64,000 bases of DNA from Streptomyces sp. LBL (GCF_029893585.1 NZ_JARXYX010000010.1:186001-250000); one strand, 5' to 3'. Positions 34,779-43,580 are shown, counted from the first letter of the stretch. The notes: generated by a model from the letters alone, not told the origin. Numbers and translations: made by a program.

Positions 34779-36749
34779 TCACACGCAGCTGGCGGTCACA
34801 TCCGCGGAGTAGACCAGCGCGACGCGGTGGTTGTACTGGATGGTGTACATCTGCTTGGCGCCGGTGACGACCGCCCCGGACGTGAAGTAGTCGTCGGTGT
34901 TGGCCGGCGGCCGGGTGGCGACGTACGCCTGGCCGGCGGGGACGGTGTAGTAGCTGATGGGTGCCTGCGTCGAGGGGGACAGCCCGGCAGGGTACTCCGC
35001 TCGGTCGGGGTAGCTGGAGCCGTAGACGGCCACCGGAGTGGTGCCCGCGGCCGAGACCAGCCTCACGCCGTACGCGGGAGTGGTGTTGATGCCGTCCGGG
35101 TTGTGGAACCAGACCTTCGCGCCGCTGTACCAGATGGCGGTCCAGTCGCCGTCGACGTCAGCCACCACGAACTGCTGTCCGCCTTGGGCGGTGGATCCCC
35201 AGTCGCTGATCTGGTCGGTGCCCGCGCCGCCCTTGTGAATGGCCTGGTCACCGAAGAGTGGGGCGGTGTCGCTGGGCGCGGTGCGCAGGAAGACGAAGTT
35301 GGAGGGCTGCCGCTGACTGGTGCAGGCGGGAGTGGCGCCGGTGGGGTCGTCGACGGGGCAGATCTGCAGGGTCTGCTGGTTCTCGGTGAAGCCGGGGGTG
35401 ATCGTCACCGCCGAGCCGACCGGCCCGACCCCGTGCCGTCCCCTCGCCGGAGCGCCGAGCAGCCTCATGAGGTGCTCCCAGTCCCAGGAGGTTCCCGGGT
35501 CCCAGTGCATGCCCGCGACGAGGCTGGAGCTGGGGCCGGCGACATTGTCATGGCCGATGATGTGCTCACGGTCCAGCGGTATGCCGAAGCGGTCCGAGAG
35601 GTACCGCACCAGGGACGCCGTGGCCTCGTACTGCGCTTCGGTGTACCAAGTGCCCCCGTGCGCGGCGTAACCCTCGTGTTCGATGCCGATGGAGTGCAGG
35701 TTCGTCGAGTAGTTGCCGGCGTGGAAGGCGACGTCCTTGGTGGGCACCATCTGCGTCACCGCGCCGTCCGAGGACCGCATCACATAGTGCGCGGAACTGC
35801 CGCCCGGCTTCTGGAACGTCGCGATGGCCGACTCGTACGACGACTCGGTGTCGTGGATGACGACCGTATCGACCCTGACGCCGTTGGCCGGACGGTTGGC
35901 GACCTGGCCGTTGGACGACGCCGCCGGCACGAACGTGCACGAGACCTCCGGCGGGCACTCGGTCGCCGCGGATGCCGCGGCGCCGGTCAGGGAGAGCCTG
36001 CTCAACTGCCCGGTCGCGAGGCGGACCTTCGGGTCGGCGCTCATCGACACCCGCTGGCCGTCGAGGGTGGTGCGCGTGGCCCCGGTCCTGATGGTGGCGT
36101 AGACGCGGTTGGCGAACGCCGTGGCGCCCCGTTTCTGCGACGAGCCGCTGTAGCGGGTCACCGCTCCGTACCACTGGCCGGCGTCCGACGGCCGGCCGCC
36201 GGTCACGGCCTGCTGGTAGGAGGCGAGCAGCGCGGCACCTCCCGCGATGTTGGCGGCGGGATCTTCACGCAGCTCGGCAAGGGGCAGGCCGGTGAGCTTC
36301 GCCGCCGCCTGCAGCGTGTGCAGGGCGGGGTCCTTCCCCATCGCGGTGAGGTCCGCCCGCCCCACTGCCCCGGCCGGACCGCCGGCCAGTATCGCGGGGG
36401 TGACATCGGTGAGGTGCATCGGACCGTAGCCGCCGCTGGTGCTCATCTGACCGGAATGGGCATCCCACGCCGACTCCTGATACGCCACGGCGAGCAACAC
36501 CTCGGCGGGGATGTGGTACTTGGCGGCGGCCGCCGCGAAGGCATGTTGCAGTGTGTTCGGCGCTGAGGGCCCTGAGGGCCCTGACGGCCCTGACGGCCCT
36601 GACGGCGCGGCGGTCCCGGCCTGTGCGGTCGTCGGCACCAGGGCGGTCAAGGCTCCCGCGGTAAGCACACTCGCGGTGGCCAGACCTATCAGCCGATACC
36701 GTGACACAGGCTTGCAAGAAGCCTTTTCCGTCGTCGTCTTCGACTTCAC
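34779..36749 (-). CDS. Secreted peptidoglycan hydrolase: transglycosylase-like plus PGRP amidase
   Basis: 656 residues from GTG 36749 (preceded by GGAG). Signal peptide to about 40 ([18 protein letters not shown]...TTAQA). A short Gly-Pro-Ser repeat linker follows. Domain 1 is lysozyme/transglycosylase-like ([19 protein letters not shown], Glu as likely acid). Domain 2 is an N-acetylmuramoyl-L-alanine amidase of PGRP type: [27 protein letters not shown] and HWDPG give the zinc site. A C-terminal 200-residue part with SH3-like features completes it. It should cut both glycan and peptide bonds outside the cell. It sits between two copies of a direct repeat. Confidence 0.85.
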   Translation of the reverse strand: MKSKTTTEKASCKPVSRYRLIGLATASVLTAGALTALVPTTAQAGTAAPSGPSGPSGPSGPSAPNTLQHAFAAAAAKYHIPAEVLLAVAYQESAWDAHSGQMSTSGGYGPMHLTDVTPAILAGGPAGAVGRADLTAMGKDPALHTLQAAAKLTGLPLAELREDPAANIAGGAALLASYQQAVTGGRPSDAGQWYGAVTRYSGSSQKRGATAFANRVYATIRTGATRTTLDGQRVSMSADPKVRLATGQLSRLSLTGAAASAATECPPEVSCTFVPAASSNGQVANRPANGVRVDTVVIHDTESSYESAIATFQKPGGSSAHYVMRSSDGAVTQMVPTKDVAFHAGNYSTNLHSIGIEHEGYAAHGGTWYTEAQYEATASLVRYLSDRFGIPLDREHIIGHDNVAGPSSSLVAGMHWDPGTSWDWEHLMRLLGAPARGRHGVGPVGSAVTITPGFTENQQTLQICPVDDPTGATPACTSQRQPSNFVFLRTAPSDTAPLFGDQAIHKGGAGTDQISDWGSTAQGGQQFVVADVDGDWTAIWYSGAKVWFHNPDGINTTPAYGVRLVSAAGTTPVAVYGSSYPDRAEYPAGLSPSTQAPISYYTVPAGQAYVATRPPANTDDYFTSGAVVTGAKQMYTIQYNHRVALVYSADVTASCV

Positions 36750-36992
36750 GTGTTTCCGTTCTCCAGAACAGCTGGGAAAGAACAAGCGGCGGTGCACATG
36801 TACCGGATGGTCAAGTCTAGGCCGCTTCAAGGCGGAAACGGAGGAAAGTGCGGAGATCGTCGTATGGCCAACGGTCCCGAAAAGACTCGCCACTGCGATA
36901 CGGTGCTGCATGAATTGAGGCGTCAAAAGCCTTACAAACTGGACGCGTTGGAACTATAGGCCTGGCCAACTCGGCTGTGCAAGCAGTCCTTT

Positions 36993-37469
36993 GTGTCATC
37001 GGATGGCCGTCACCGATGCCGAGGAGCCGGTCGCGTACGAGGAATCTCGTACTGTCCTCATAGCCTCACCGTCTCCCCGGCGGCGGGTCGGAAACGCCTG
37101 TCCGCCGCCCTCGCCTCCTTCACCGAGCAGTGGAGCCCCCGCATCGTCACCGCCGTCAACGACTACGACGTACGCGTCGCGAAGGTCGAGGGCGAACACG
37201 TCTGGCACGTCCACGACCACACCGACGAGTTCTTCCTGGTCCTGGACGGCGAACTGCGCATCGCCCTGCGGGAGACCGGCGGCGAACGCACGGTCGTCCT
37301 CCCCAAGGGCGCGGTCTTCACGGTCCCGCGCGGCACGGAACACAAGCCGTACGCTCCGCGGGCAACCGAGATCCTCCTCCTCGAACCCACCGGCACGTCC
37401 ACGGTCGGCGACCGCCACGACGAGGTGCCGGATCATGTGGACGCGACGACGGGACACGCGATCGCCTGA
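36993..37469 (+). CDS. Cupin domain protein with altered 5' end
   Basis: The conserved part starts at 37098 (LSAALASFTEQWSPRIVTAV) and carries the cupin motif HVWHVHDHTDEFFLVLDGE and a second motif GTEHKPYA. Relatives begin with a Met two or three residues before LSAALASF. Here the upstream bases are AraC remnant and repeat DNA, so the native start is gone. Translation may use GTG 36993, adding 35 foreign residues, or CTG 37098, or fail. The role of this small metal-binding cupin is unknown. Confidence 0.7.
   Translation: MSSDGRHRCRGAGRVRGISYCPHSLTVSPAAGRKRLSAALASFTEQWSPRIVTAVNDYDVRVAKVEGEHVWHVHDHTDEFFLVLDGELRIALRETGGERTVVLPKGAVFTVPRGTEHKPYAPRATEILLLEPTGTSTVGDRHDEVPDHVDATTGHAIA
37008..37048. 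repeat. 41-bp direct repeat, right copy
   Basis: A perfect copy of 34611-34651, containing codons 2-14 of the LURP-one gene without its start codon (ATG became ACG). It overlaps the 5' extension of the cupin frame. Confidence 0.95.
37058..37098 (-). pseudogene. AraC-family remnant, right copy
   Basis: On the minus strand it reads RFRPAAGETVRL and stop, parallel to RFGPAAGEAVAV and stop at the left copy. It abuts the cupin body directly, so the rest of the AraC gene has been lost here too. Confidence 0.65.
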
Positions 37470-37473
37470 GCCG

Positions 37474-37848
37474 TCACCTACGGGGCGTCGCAGCGCCTTT
37501 CACCGTCGTGAGCAGGGCGTTCAAGGTGGTGGGGGTGGGCGAGAGGATGGCGGCCGGGGTGTCGCTCTCGCGGAGGTGGAGGGTGGTGGGGGTGGCGGCT
37601 ATCTCCAGGCAGTCGGTGTCGGCGCCGCCTCCGGAGAACGACGACTTCTGCCAGCGGAGCGACGTCGAGGCGCCTTTCACTGTCGTGAGCAGGGCGTTGA
37701 GGGCGGTGGGGGTGGGCGAGAGGATCGTGGTCGGGGTGTCGCTCTCGCGGAGGTATACCACGCCGGGGGCAGCGGCTATCTCCACGCAGTCTGTGTCCTC
37801 GTCGCCCCCGGAGTACGACGACTTCTGCCAGCGGAGGGGCTCAGACAC
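37474..37848 (-). CDS. Tandem DUF397 protein, module B
   Basis: A 124-residue protein made of two DUF397 domains, each beginning LRWQKSSYSGG or LRWQKSSFSGG and ending LNALLTTVKGA. Normal members have one domain of 60-70 residues. The matching DNA halves (about 37504-37670 and 37675-37845) are close to identical, so the duplication is recent. GTG 37848 starts 10 bases after the Xre gene's stop. Confidence 0.83.
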   Translation of the reverse strand: MSEPLRWQKSSYSGGDEDTDCVEIAAAPGVVYLRESDTPTTILSPTPTALNALLTTVKGASTSLRWQKSSFSGGGADTDCLEIAATPTTLHLRESDTPAAILSPTPTTLNALLTTVKGAATPRR

Positions 37849-37858
37849 GGCAGGCCTT

Positions 37859-38704
37859 TCACAGTCCCTGGGCGATACGGCGGACGAGGTCAAGAGAAGC
37901 CTCCTGCGGAAGGGCAGCGCTGTCCACTCGTTCAAGGCGGTCTCGATAGCGGATCAGTTGGGCGGGGGCGTCGATGAACTCGGCGCCGTGCGTCGTGTCG
38001 ATCTGCACTGTGTCCAGCTGGGGGACAACTCCGCCAACGTACTGCATGGGGAAGCCCGCTCCGGCGAAGCCGTCGGCCACAAAGGGAATCACTCGAATCG
38101 TGATGTTCGCCCTGTCGGACATGCGCAGGAGATACTCAAGCTGAGCGCGGGCGACCTGAGGTCCACCGACATGCATACGCAGTGCGGCTTCGTGGATGAT
38201 CGCGTCGTACGGCATCCCGGACTCGACGATTGTCTGGCGGTGCATGCGGAATGCGACGTGAGCCTCACGGTCGCTCTCCGGACGGTCCGGCGCCACGAAG
38301 AGCGAGGCCGCGCGCACGTACTCCTCGGTCTGGAGGACTCCGGGGATGTGCACCACCTGGAACGTGCGCACGTATGAGGCGCGGTGCTCCAACTCGGCCA
38401 GATCCAGGGCCCTGAGGCGAACGACACCTCGGTAGTTTTCCCACCAGCCCTTGCTGCGGTCGTTGGCCATCTCGACCAATGCATCTACGAGCCTGCGGTC
38501 GGGGGCGGCATAGAACTCGGCCAGCCTGCGCAACCGCTCTTCGCTGATGCCGAATCTTCCTGCCTCGATGTGACTGATCTGGGTCGGGCTGGTGTTCAGG
38601 AACTCGGCGGCCTCCCGGTTCGACACATCGGCGGCCTCGCGCAGCTTGCGCAGTTCTGCGCCCAACCGTGCTTGACGGGCCGTGGGGTTGGGTTTCGCGG
38701 CCAT
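37859..38704 (-). CDS. Xre/DUF5753 regulator, module B
   Basis: A 281-residue protein with the helix-turn-helix VSNREAAEFLNTSPTQISHI and a DUF5753 domain with VHIPGVLQTEEYVRAA and IRVIPFVADGFAGAGFPMQY. It is similar in build to the proteins at 27531 and 59319. The promoter holds two perfect palindromes. It is followed by a tandem DUF397 gene and is divergent from an ATPase gene, the same layout as modules A and C. Confidence 0.88.
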   Translation of the reverse strand: MAAKPNPTARQARLGAELRKLREAADVSNREAAEFLNTSPTQISHIEAGRFGISEERLRRLAEFYAAPDRRLVDALVEMANDRSKGWWENYRGVVRLRALDLAELEHRASYVRTFQVVHIPGVLQTEEYVRAASLFVAPDRPESDREAHVAFRMHRQTIVESGMPYDAIIHEAALRMHVGGPQVARAQLEYLLRMSDRANITIRVIPFVADGFAGAGFPMQYVGGVVPQLDTVQIDTTHGAEFIDAPAQLIRYRDRLERVDSAALPQEASLDLVRRIAQGL

Positions 38705-38712
38705 GTGTCCTC

Positions 38713-38749
38713 CATTTCCGGGAAATGTTGTGATGCCTCAAGTTGAGGC
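38713..38749. promoter_or_regulatory. Two 15-bp palindromes before the Xre gene, module B
   Basis: CATTTCCGGGAAATG (38713-38727) and GCCTCAAGTTGAGGC (38735-38749) are both perfect around a central G and seven bases apart. They lie 9 to 45 bp upstream of the start codon, as expected for operators. Confidence 0.65.
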
Positions 38750-38919
38750 GCTATGGTCGTAGCGTATCTCACGGAGAGTGTCCAACCGGTCACTCATCTG
38801 CAACTCCCGCGCGCCTGCCTCCCGTTGGAAGCGCCACCCCAGCCGTAGGCACCGGGGCGCCGGACAGCAACGCGACCGGGCGCGCGCAAACCCCCCTCAC
38901 CCACCGGAGTTGATGCCCC

Positions 38920-39363
38920 ATGCCCTCGTACACCCTCATCTGTCCACCGCTCGACACGTCCCCCCACATCGCCCGCGACTTCGTCGCCACCGTCCTGCGC
39001 ACCCTGGAACTGGACGGCCCCCTCGTCGACGACGCGATGCTCTGCACCTCCGAACTCGTCACCAACGCCTGCGTGCACGCGAAGGGCGGTGACGGCACCG
39101 TGCTGTGGCTGCTGGTGGAGGAGGGGCGGTTGCGAGTAGTCGTCTACGACGGGGACGAGAATCCGCCCGTGATAAGAGAACTGACGGGTGAGACGTGGGA
39201 GCGAGGCGGGGGCCGAGGCCTGTACCTGGTGGACTGCGTCACGGAGGGCCGCTGGGGGCACGGTCCGGACATCCCGTACTGCGGGCCGACGCACCCTGAG
39301 GGCAAGGCGGTGTGGTTCGACCTGCTCGTAGACCCAACCGTACGACGCCCGGCGGCACCGTGA
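38920..39363 (+). CDS. ATP-binding anti-sigma-factor-like protein, module B
   Basis: A 147-residue RsbW-like ATPase: LCTSELVTNACVHAKGG (N box), VVYDGDENPP and RGGGRGLYLVDCV (glycine-rich lid). It is divergent from the Xre gene across 215 bp. A short GGGGGC/GCCCCC hairpin (39377-39390) follows the stop and may end transcription. Confidence 0.82.
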   Translation: MPSYTLICPPLDTSPHIARDFVATVLRTLELDGPLVDDAMLCTSELVTNACVHAKGGDGTVLWLLVEEGRLRVVVYDGDENPPVIRELTGETWERGGGRGLYLVDCVTEGRWGHGPDIPYCGPTHPEGKAVWFDLLVDPTVRRPAAP

Positions 39364-39682
39364 CCGACCGGCCGCAGGGGGCTTGCCCCCGAACTGTGGA
39401 CACCGACATTCAGTGCAAGTCCTGCACCGAGAATGATCAACGGGCGAAAGCTTTTGATCTCCCTCGCGCACGGCCGCACGAGGGCAGGCGTCAGCGCTAC
39501 GACGGACTCACTGTTTCGGCGGCACCGCAGCCGCGCGCCATGGGCTGGGCAGCACTTGGAACCGTAACCACTCGCGGCTGCGTGAGCGGATGCATCGCAG
39601 TGCCGGCGGCCCATCTCGAAATTTCTGCCTCATCGAATGTAAGCATCGGGGGCCGCCGGACACTTACACGCTTGGAGGGGAT
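39364..39682. other. Intergenic region before the ECF sigma gene
   Basis: 319 bp with no recognised gene. A GGGGGCTTGCCCCC hairpin at 39377 is near the left end. The A+T content rises toward the right end, where the sigma factor's promoter should be. No typical ECF -35 box is certain. Confidence 0.5.
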
Positions 39683-40228
39683 GTGGACACACGACATGAG
39701 CAAGACTTCACCGCGCTGTACCGCGCGCACCATCCAGCCGTGGAAGCGTACGTACGACGACGCCTGAGCGATGCCGAAGATTGCGATGATGTGGTCGCCG
39801 AAGTCTTCCTCACAGCATGGCGTCGGCTTGATGAGGTGCCGCGTGCAGCCGTACTGCCCTGGCTGTACGCGACAGCTCGCAAGATCCTGGCGAACACGCA
39901 TCGTTCTGAACGGCGGCGCCGGATGCTAACGGAGACTGCGGCGCAGCAGCGGCAGAGCCTCACACGCGATCCAGCCGAGGACATCGCTGGAGCGCAGGCC
40001 GTCGCTACGGCTTTTGACTCGCTCAGTGACAGCGACAGGGAAGTCCTGCGTCCCGCCTTGTGGGAAGAGTTGCCGGCCCGTCAGGCGGCCATGGCGATCG
40101 GATGTACAACCGCGACATTCCATGTGCGGCTTCATCGCGCTCGCAGACGGCTACGCGAGCACCTCGATCGCCCCGCCGCCAGCCCGTCCCGGCGGACATC
40201 ATCGATTCTTGGAGGAGTAGATGCGTGA
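39683..40228 (+). CDS. ECF RNA polymerase sigma factor
   Basis: A 181-residue sigma factor. Region 2 runs from FTALYRAHHPAVEAYVRRRL to PWLYATARKILANTHR; region 4 is LSDSDREVLRPALWEELPAR with HVRLHRARRRLREHL. GTG 39683 follows GGAGGGG. Codon use is less GC-extreme than neighbours, hinting at acquisition. It overlaps the next gene by 8 bases. No classic zinc anti-sigma protein is adjacent, so the membrane partner downstream may take that role. Confidence 0.88.
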   Translation: MDTRHEQDFTALYRAHHPAVEAYVRRRLSDAEDCDDVVAEVFLTAWRRLDEVPRAAVLPWLYATARKILANTHRSERRRRMLTETAAQQRQSLTRDPAEDIAGAQAVATAFDSLSDSDREVLRPALWEELPARQAAMAIGCTTATFHVRLHRARRRLREHLDRPAASPSRRTSSILGGVDA

Positions 40229-41216
40229 CATCGATCAGGCGTTGCAGCGGCTCAACCCGGTACAGGATGGCGCCTCAGCTGATAACGAGAGGCTGAACAA
40301 CATCCTTGCCATGCCACGACCTTACGTGCCCGCAGCGCGTCCGCGTTTGCTGAGGCGGTTGTCCGTTGCCACAGTGGCGGTTGCGGCTGCTGCGGCAGTG
40401 GCATACACCGTCGTTGACCCCTTCGGGACATCGGCCCAGCCCGCGCTTGCTGTGACCCCCCAGCCTTTGAGTTATCACTCTGGGAGTCCCTCAGCCGCAC
40501 AGGTGCTGAGGGACACCGCGGCCCGGGTGGAAAGGAGGCAGGATGATCGTCCGGCAGCCTGGAAGACGGCGCACTTCGTCTGGGACGCATGGTCCCTCTC
40601 GACACGCATTGACGGTACGAACGTCACCTCGGCTGTCATCCCAGAGCACAGGGAGAGATGGCAGAAGCGCGACGGCTCGGCACACTGGAAGGCCCGCACG
40701 CTTCCCCCGGTGTTCCAGAGCGACTCTCAGCGTGAAGTATGGGAGAAGGCCGGCTCGATCGGAGCCGAGTCGGTGGTGTCCCAAGGTTCCAGTGGGTCAG
40801 CTCCTGGGCAAACAGTCACAGAACCGCCCACTACGGTGGCGGGGATGAGGAAGTGGCTGGCCAATGGCCATGCTGGAATCACGCCAGGACTTCTGTACGA
40901 GGTCTTGCCCGAGCGAGCCCAAGACCACGTGTTTTCGCCTGCCCAGCGCGCTGCGGTGCTCCGGGTCCTAGCGGAGACCGAAGGGGTGCGCTACCAGGGC
41001 ACAGTCAGGGATCGGGCCGGTCGTACTGGGCAGGCGTTCTCTCTCACCGATGGGTCAGGCGGCTTGCCTACCAAGCGCGTCCTCATCTTCGACCCGCAGA
41101 CCGGAAAGCTGCTCGCTGACGAAGAGCAGATTCTCGGTAACGTAGGAAAACTTCAGGTTGCTCCCGAGTCTGTGATCGGGTACATCACGTTCCTGACTTC
41201 GGAGCGCCAGCCTTAA
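40221..41216 (+). CDS. CU044_5270 family membrane-anchored protein
   Basis: A 331-residue protein. A short cytoplasmic part (1-43), one membrane helix (LSVATVAVAAAAAVAYTVV, about 47-65) and an external domain follow. The C-terminal stretch (RTGQAFSLTDG ... VLIFDPQTGKLLADEEQIL) fits the CU044_5270 family, which regularly follows an ECF sigma factor in actinobacteria. The overlap with the sigma gene suggests a cognate anti-sigma or sensor. That role is inferred from context. Confidence 0.8.
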   Translation: MRDIDQALQRLNPVQDGASADNERLNNILAMPRPYVPAARPRLLRRLSVATVAVAAAAAVAYTVVDPFGTSAQPALAVTPQPLSYHSGSPSAAQVLRDTAARVERRQDDRPAAWKTAHFVWDAWSLSTRIDGTNVTSAVIPEHRERWQKRDGSAHWKARTLPPVFQSDSQREVWEKAGSIGAESVVSQGSSGSAPGQTVTEPPTTVAGMRKWLANGHAGITPGLLYEVLPERAQDHVFSPAQRAAVLRVLAETEGVRYQGTVRDRAGRTGQAFSLTDGSGGLPTKRVLIFDPQTGKLLADEEQILGNVGKLQVAPESVIGYITFLTSERQP

Positions 41217-41253
41217 ACAGGTGGAGCACGGCCGCCAGTACCTGTTCGGCGCA

Positions 41254-41328
41254 GTTGAGCCGGGGGTGCAGCGCGACAGCGTCCGCCTTGAACTCCGCCG
41301 AGTACACCTTCATCACCATCAGTGACAT
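41254..41328 (-). pseudogene. IS3-type transposase OrfA fragment
   Basis: VMKVYSAEFKADAVAL matches the usual N-terminus of OrfA transposases. After about 18 residues the likeness stops, and no OrfB or inverted repeats are visible. It is a dead scrap downstream of the CU044_5270 gene. Confidence 0.65.
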
Positions 41329-41393
41329 CTCTTTCTCTGAACCCTCAAGGTCCAGTGTCCAAGGTGTCCACGATCCGGGGGCAAGCCCCAGTG

Positions 41394-41558
41394 TCAGCTT
41401 CGTCGTCGGCGTGGCGCCAGCTTGTAGAGGGCCATGCCCGCGGCCACCAGGGTGGTTGCGGCGACGATCAGGGCCATGCTGTTCAGCCACAGGCCGGTGG
41501 CGGCCAGGGTGGCGCCGCCCGCGCCGACGGTACCGGAGCCGATCACTCTTCCGTACAT
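41394..41558 (-). CDS. 54-residue membrane peptide with LAATG sortase-like signal
   Basis: A small protein starting MYGRVIGSG with an excellent ribosome site (AAGGAG, seven bases from ATG). Residues 18-22 are LAATG, followed by a hydrophobic helix (about 27-45) and the tail PRRRRS. This is the order of a class E sortase signal (LAXTG, helix, positive tail), yet there is no separate mature part or signal peptide. It follows the glycosyltransferase gene by 66 bases on the same strand and is probably in its operon. Small proteins like this are often missed by gene callers. Confidence 0.75.
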   Translation of the reverse strand: MYGRVIGSGTVGAGGATLAATGLWLNSMALIVAATTLVAAGMALYKLAPRRRRS

Positions 41559-41624
41559 CGTTCTTCTCCTTAAAGGGTGGTGAGTCAGGGGATGGTGGTT
41601 CGGGGTGACCTGTGCGAAGCGGTC

Positions 41625-42791
41625 TTACGTAGCCACCCACTTCTCCTCGCTGCGGCGCAACAGGCCCCACAGAGAGGAGAAGTAGACGGCGTGCTGGAAC
41701 AGGTCGTAGAGCATCTCCGGGATCATCAGTGCCGCGACCAGGACGGCCCGGGGGCCGGCGCGGCGTACGGAGACGGTCTTCTCGACCATGAAGAGCACGC
41801 CGATCGCGGTCCAGAACGGCGAGAGGCCGGGCCAGCCGTTCAGCGTCGTGTCCCCGATCAGGAAGGTCAGGTAGGCGAGGAAGGACAGCGCCCCGAAGCC
41901 CATCAGGAACTGCTGGGCGAAGTAGCGGGCGGTGACCCGGGTCCAGCCATAGTCGCGCAGGTTCTCCAGGGCGCCGCGCTGCCAGCGCAGACGCTGGTGC
42001 CACAACTTGCCCAGGGTCGGCATGACCTCGGTGGTGACCGCGCAGCCGGCCGGCGACATGGCGCGGTAGCCGAGGGTCTTGACGGCCTTGGTCATCTCGT
42101 CGTCCTCGGTGAGGGAGGCGAGGCTGTAGTAGCTCGTGCCGCCGCCGATCACCCCGATCCGGCGGGCGGCACGCACTTCGCGCAGCACCCGGCCACGGAA
42201 CATGGTGCCGGTGCCGGTGAGGACCTGGGCCTTACCGCCGGTGCGCTTGAGTTCCCAGGCGTAGCGGTGGAACTCCATGCGCTGGACGAGGCCGAGGAAG
42301 CCGCCGCCCTGCTCGCCGTAGAAAACACCCCCGACGGCGCCGACCCTGCGGTTGAAGGTGGCGACGGCGGTCTCGGCGAACGAGGGGTTGAGGACGGTGT
42401 CGGCGTCCTGCACCAGCAGCAGGTCCCGGTCGTCCAGGTGGGGCAGAACCCAGGTGATGGCCTGGTTGAGGGCGCCGGCCTTCCGGTGGGTGTTGCCCTG
42501 CGTGACGTAGACCTGCGCGCCGAGCGCGGCGGCGATCGTCGCGGTGTCGTCGGTGCAGTTGTCGGCGACGACCACGATGAGGTCCGGCGGGCGGGTCTGG
42601 CCCCGCAGACCCTGGATGGCGGCCGCGATGCGGTCCTGCTCGTTGTGGGCCGGTATCAGTGCCGCGAGCCTCGGCACGTGGCCGGGTTCGTCGGGGGCGG
42701 CGTGGGCCCGGAGGGGGGCGTGCCGACCGGAGGGGCGTTGATACGTGTTGCTGGGCGGAGCGGTCGCCACGGGGGCAGCGAGGTCGAGCAT
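41625..42791 (-). CDS. Membrane-bound GT2 glycosyltransferase
   Basis: A 388-residue processive-type family 2 enzyme: LIPAHNEQDRI, VADNCTDDT, the DAD of VQDADTVL, TEDDE and QRLRWQRGA (QxxRW). Two to three membrane helices form the C-terminal end. This places it with cellulose synthase/hyaluronan synthase/NodC-like enzymes that make and export a beta-linked polysaccharide. The N-terminal 40 residues are proline-rich. No partner genes such as a CslZ or GlxA oxidase are present nearby. Confidence 0.83.
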   Translation of the reverse strand: MLDLAAPVATAPPSNTYQRPSGRHAPLRAHAAPDEPGHVPRLAALIPAHNEQDRIAAAIQGLRGQTRPPDLIVVVADNCTDDTATIAAALGAQVYVTQGNTHRKAGALNQAITWVLPHLDDRDLLLVQDADTVLNPSFAETAVATFNRRVGAVGGVFYGEQGGGFLGLVQRMEFHRYAWELKRTGGKAQVLTGTGTMFRGRVLREVRAARRIGVIGGGTSYYSLASLTEDDEMTKAVKTLGYRAMSPAGCAVTTEVMPTLGKLWHQRLRWQRGALENLRDYGWTRVTARYFAQQFLMGFGALSFLAYLTFLIGDTTLNGWPGLSPFWTAIGVLFMVEKTVSVRRAGPRAVLVAALMIPEMLYDLFQHAVYFSSLWGLLRRSEEKWVAT

Positions 42792-43174
42792 ATGGAGTCC
42801 CCGGGTGGAGGTGGAGCGGCCCGGTACTTCGTCGTCTCTCGGGCCTCATGAGTCCCGAGTCTTCACGTTGGTAACACAATCACGCAAGGCACCCCAGGTC
42901 ATGGAATGCACAAAAATGTCGGCTTTTATCCGGCATGAACCGCGCCAGGAGCGGGTTCGGCTCGCTTTATGTGCCGGAATCGTGAGGTCGGTCACTCGCT
43001 CACCAGTCGAGACGCCGACCGTCCATCTGTTGAGATGGCGCCACCCATCTGCTCGGATGGCGCCCGCTCACCTGCACAGATGCCGCCTGCCCGTCTCCCG
43101 GGACGGCGCCTGCCCGTCTCCCGGGACAGCGCTCGCTCACCTGCGCAGATGACGCCCGACCAGCTGCCGGGATG
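42792..43174. other. Intergenic region with degenerate repeats
   Basis: 383 bp without a gene. The right half (43030-43165) has imperfect repeats built on CACCTGC(G/A)CAGATG, GGATGGCGCC and CCCGTCTCCCGGGACGGCGC (two copies). The left half may carry the glycosyltransferase promoter; nothing firm is seen. Confidence 0.55.
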
Positions 43175-43426
43175 TCAGACGCCGTAGCCGTCGCTGTAGC
43201 CGTCCCTGCGGGTGATGCGCCGTTCCTCTTCCACGGCCGGCGTCGAGGGCGGCATCACGACACGTCGGCGCCGCGCGATGCTGCTGAACGTGCTGACGCC
43301 GATCAGTCCGACGACCATCAGGATGATGCCGACGAGGTCGAGGTTGACCCCTTGCATGTCCCAGTCGGTCGCGAACGTGAGGATGGCTCCTGCGGCGATG
43401 AGGATGATGCATCCGCCGAGGCCCAT
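43175..43426 (-). CDS. DUF6458 small membrane protein
   Basis: An 83-residue protein with two membrane helices (GGCIILIAAGAILTF and LVGIILMVVGLIGVSTF) and a charged tail. MGLGGCI and the NLDLVGIIL pattern are typical of DUF6458. ATG 43426 follows GGGAGG. The function is unknown. Confidence 0.8.
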   Translation of the reverse strand: MGLGGCIILIAAGAILTFATDWDMQGVNLDLVGIILMVVGLIGVSTFSSIARRRRVVMPPSTPAVEEERRITRRDGYSDGYGV

Positions 43427-43499
43427 GGTGTTGCCTCCCTGTCCGGTCCGGTCGTTGCGGTCCGAGACAGCGGGTACCCCGACGGTCAACCCCCATGCA

Positions 43500-43580
43500 G
43501 CGCCGAGCCGTTCCGGAACGGGTCACCCTTCCAGGAACAGGCGTCACCCTTCCAGGAACGGCCGTCACCCCTCCAGGAAC
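43500..43580. repeat. Three GTCACCCTTCCAGGAACG-like repeats
   Basis: Three near-identical copies of a unit around GTCACCCTTCCAGGAACG; the last copy falls in the end of the aminopeptidase gene, so its C-terminal residues come from repeat DNA. Confidence 0.7.

Noticed and set aside
36744..36757. Possible parS around TTCACGTGTTTCC
   Set aside because: Only nine of 14 positions fit, and the palindrome is broken on one side.
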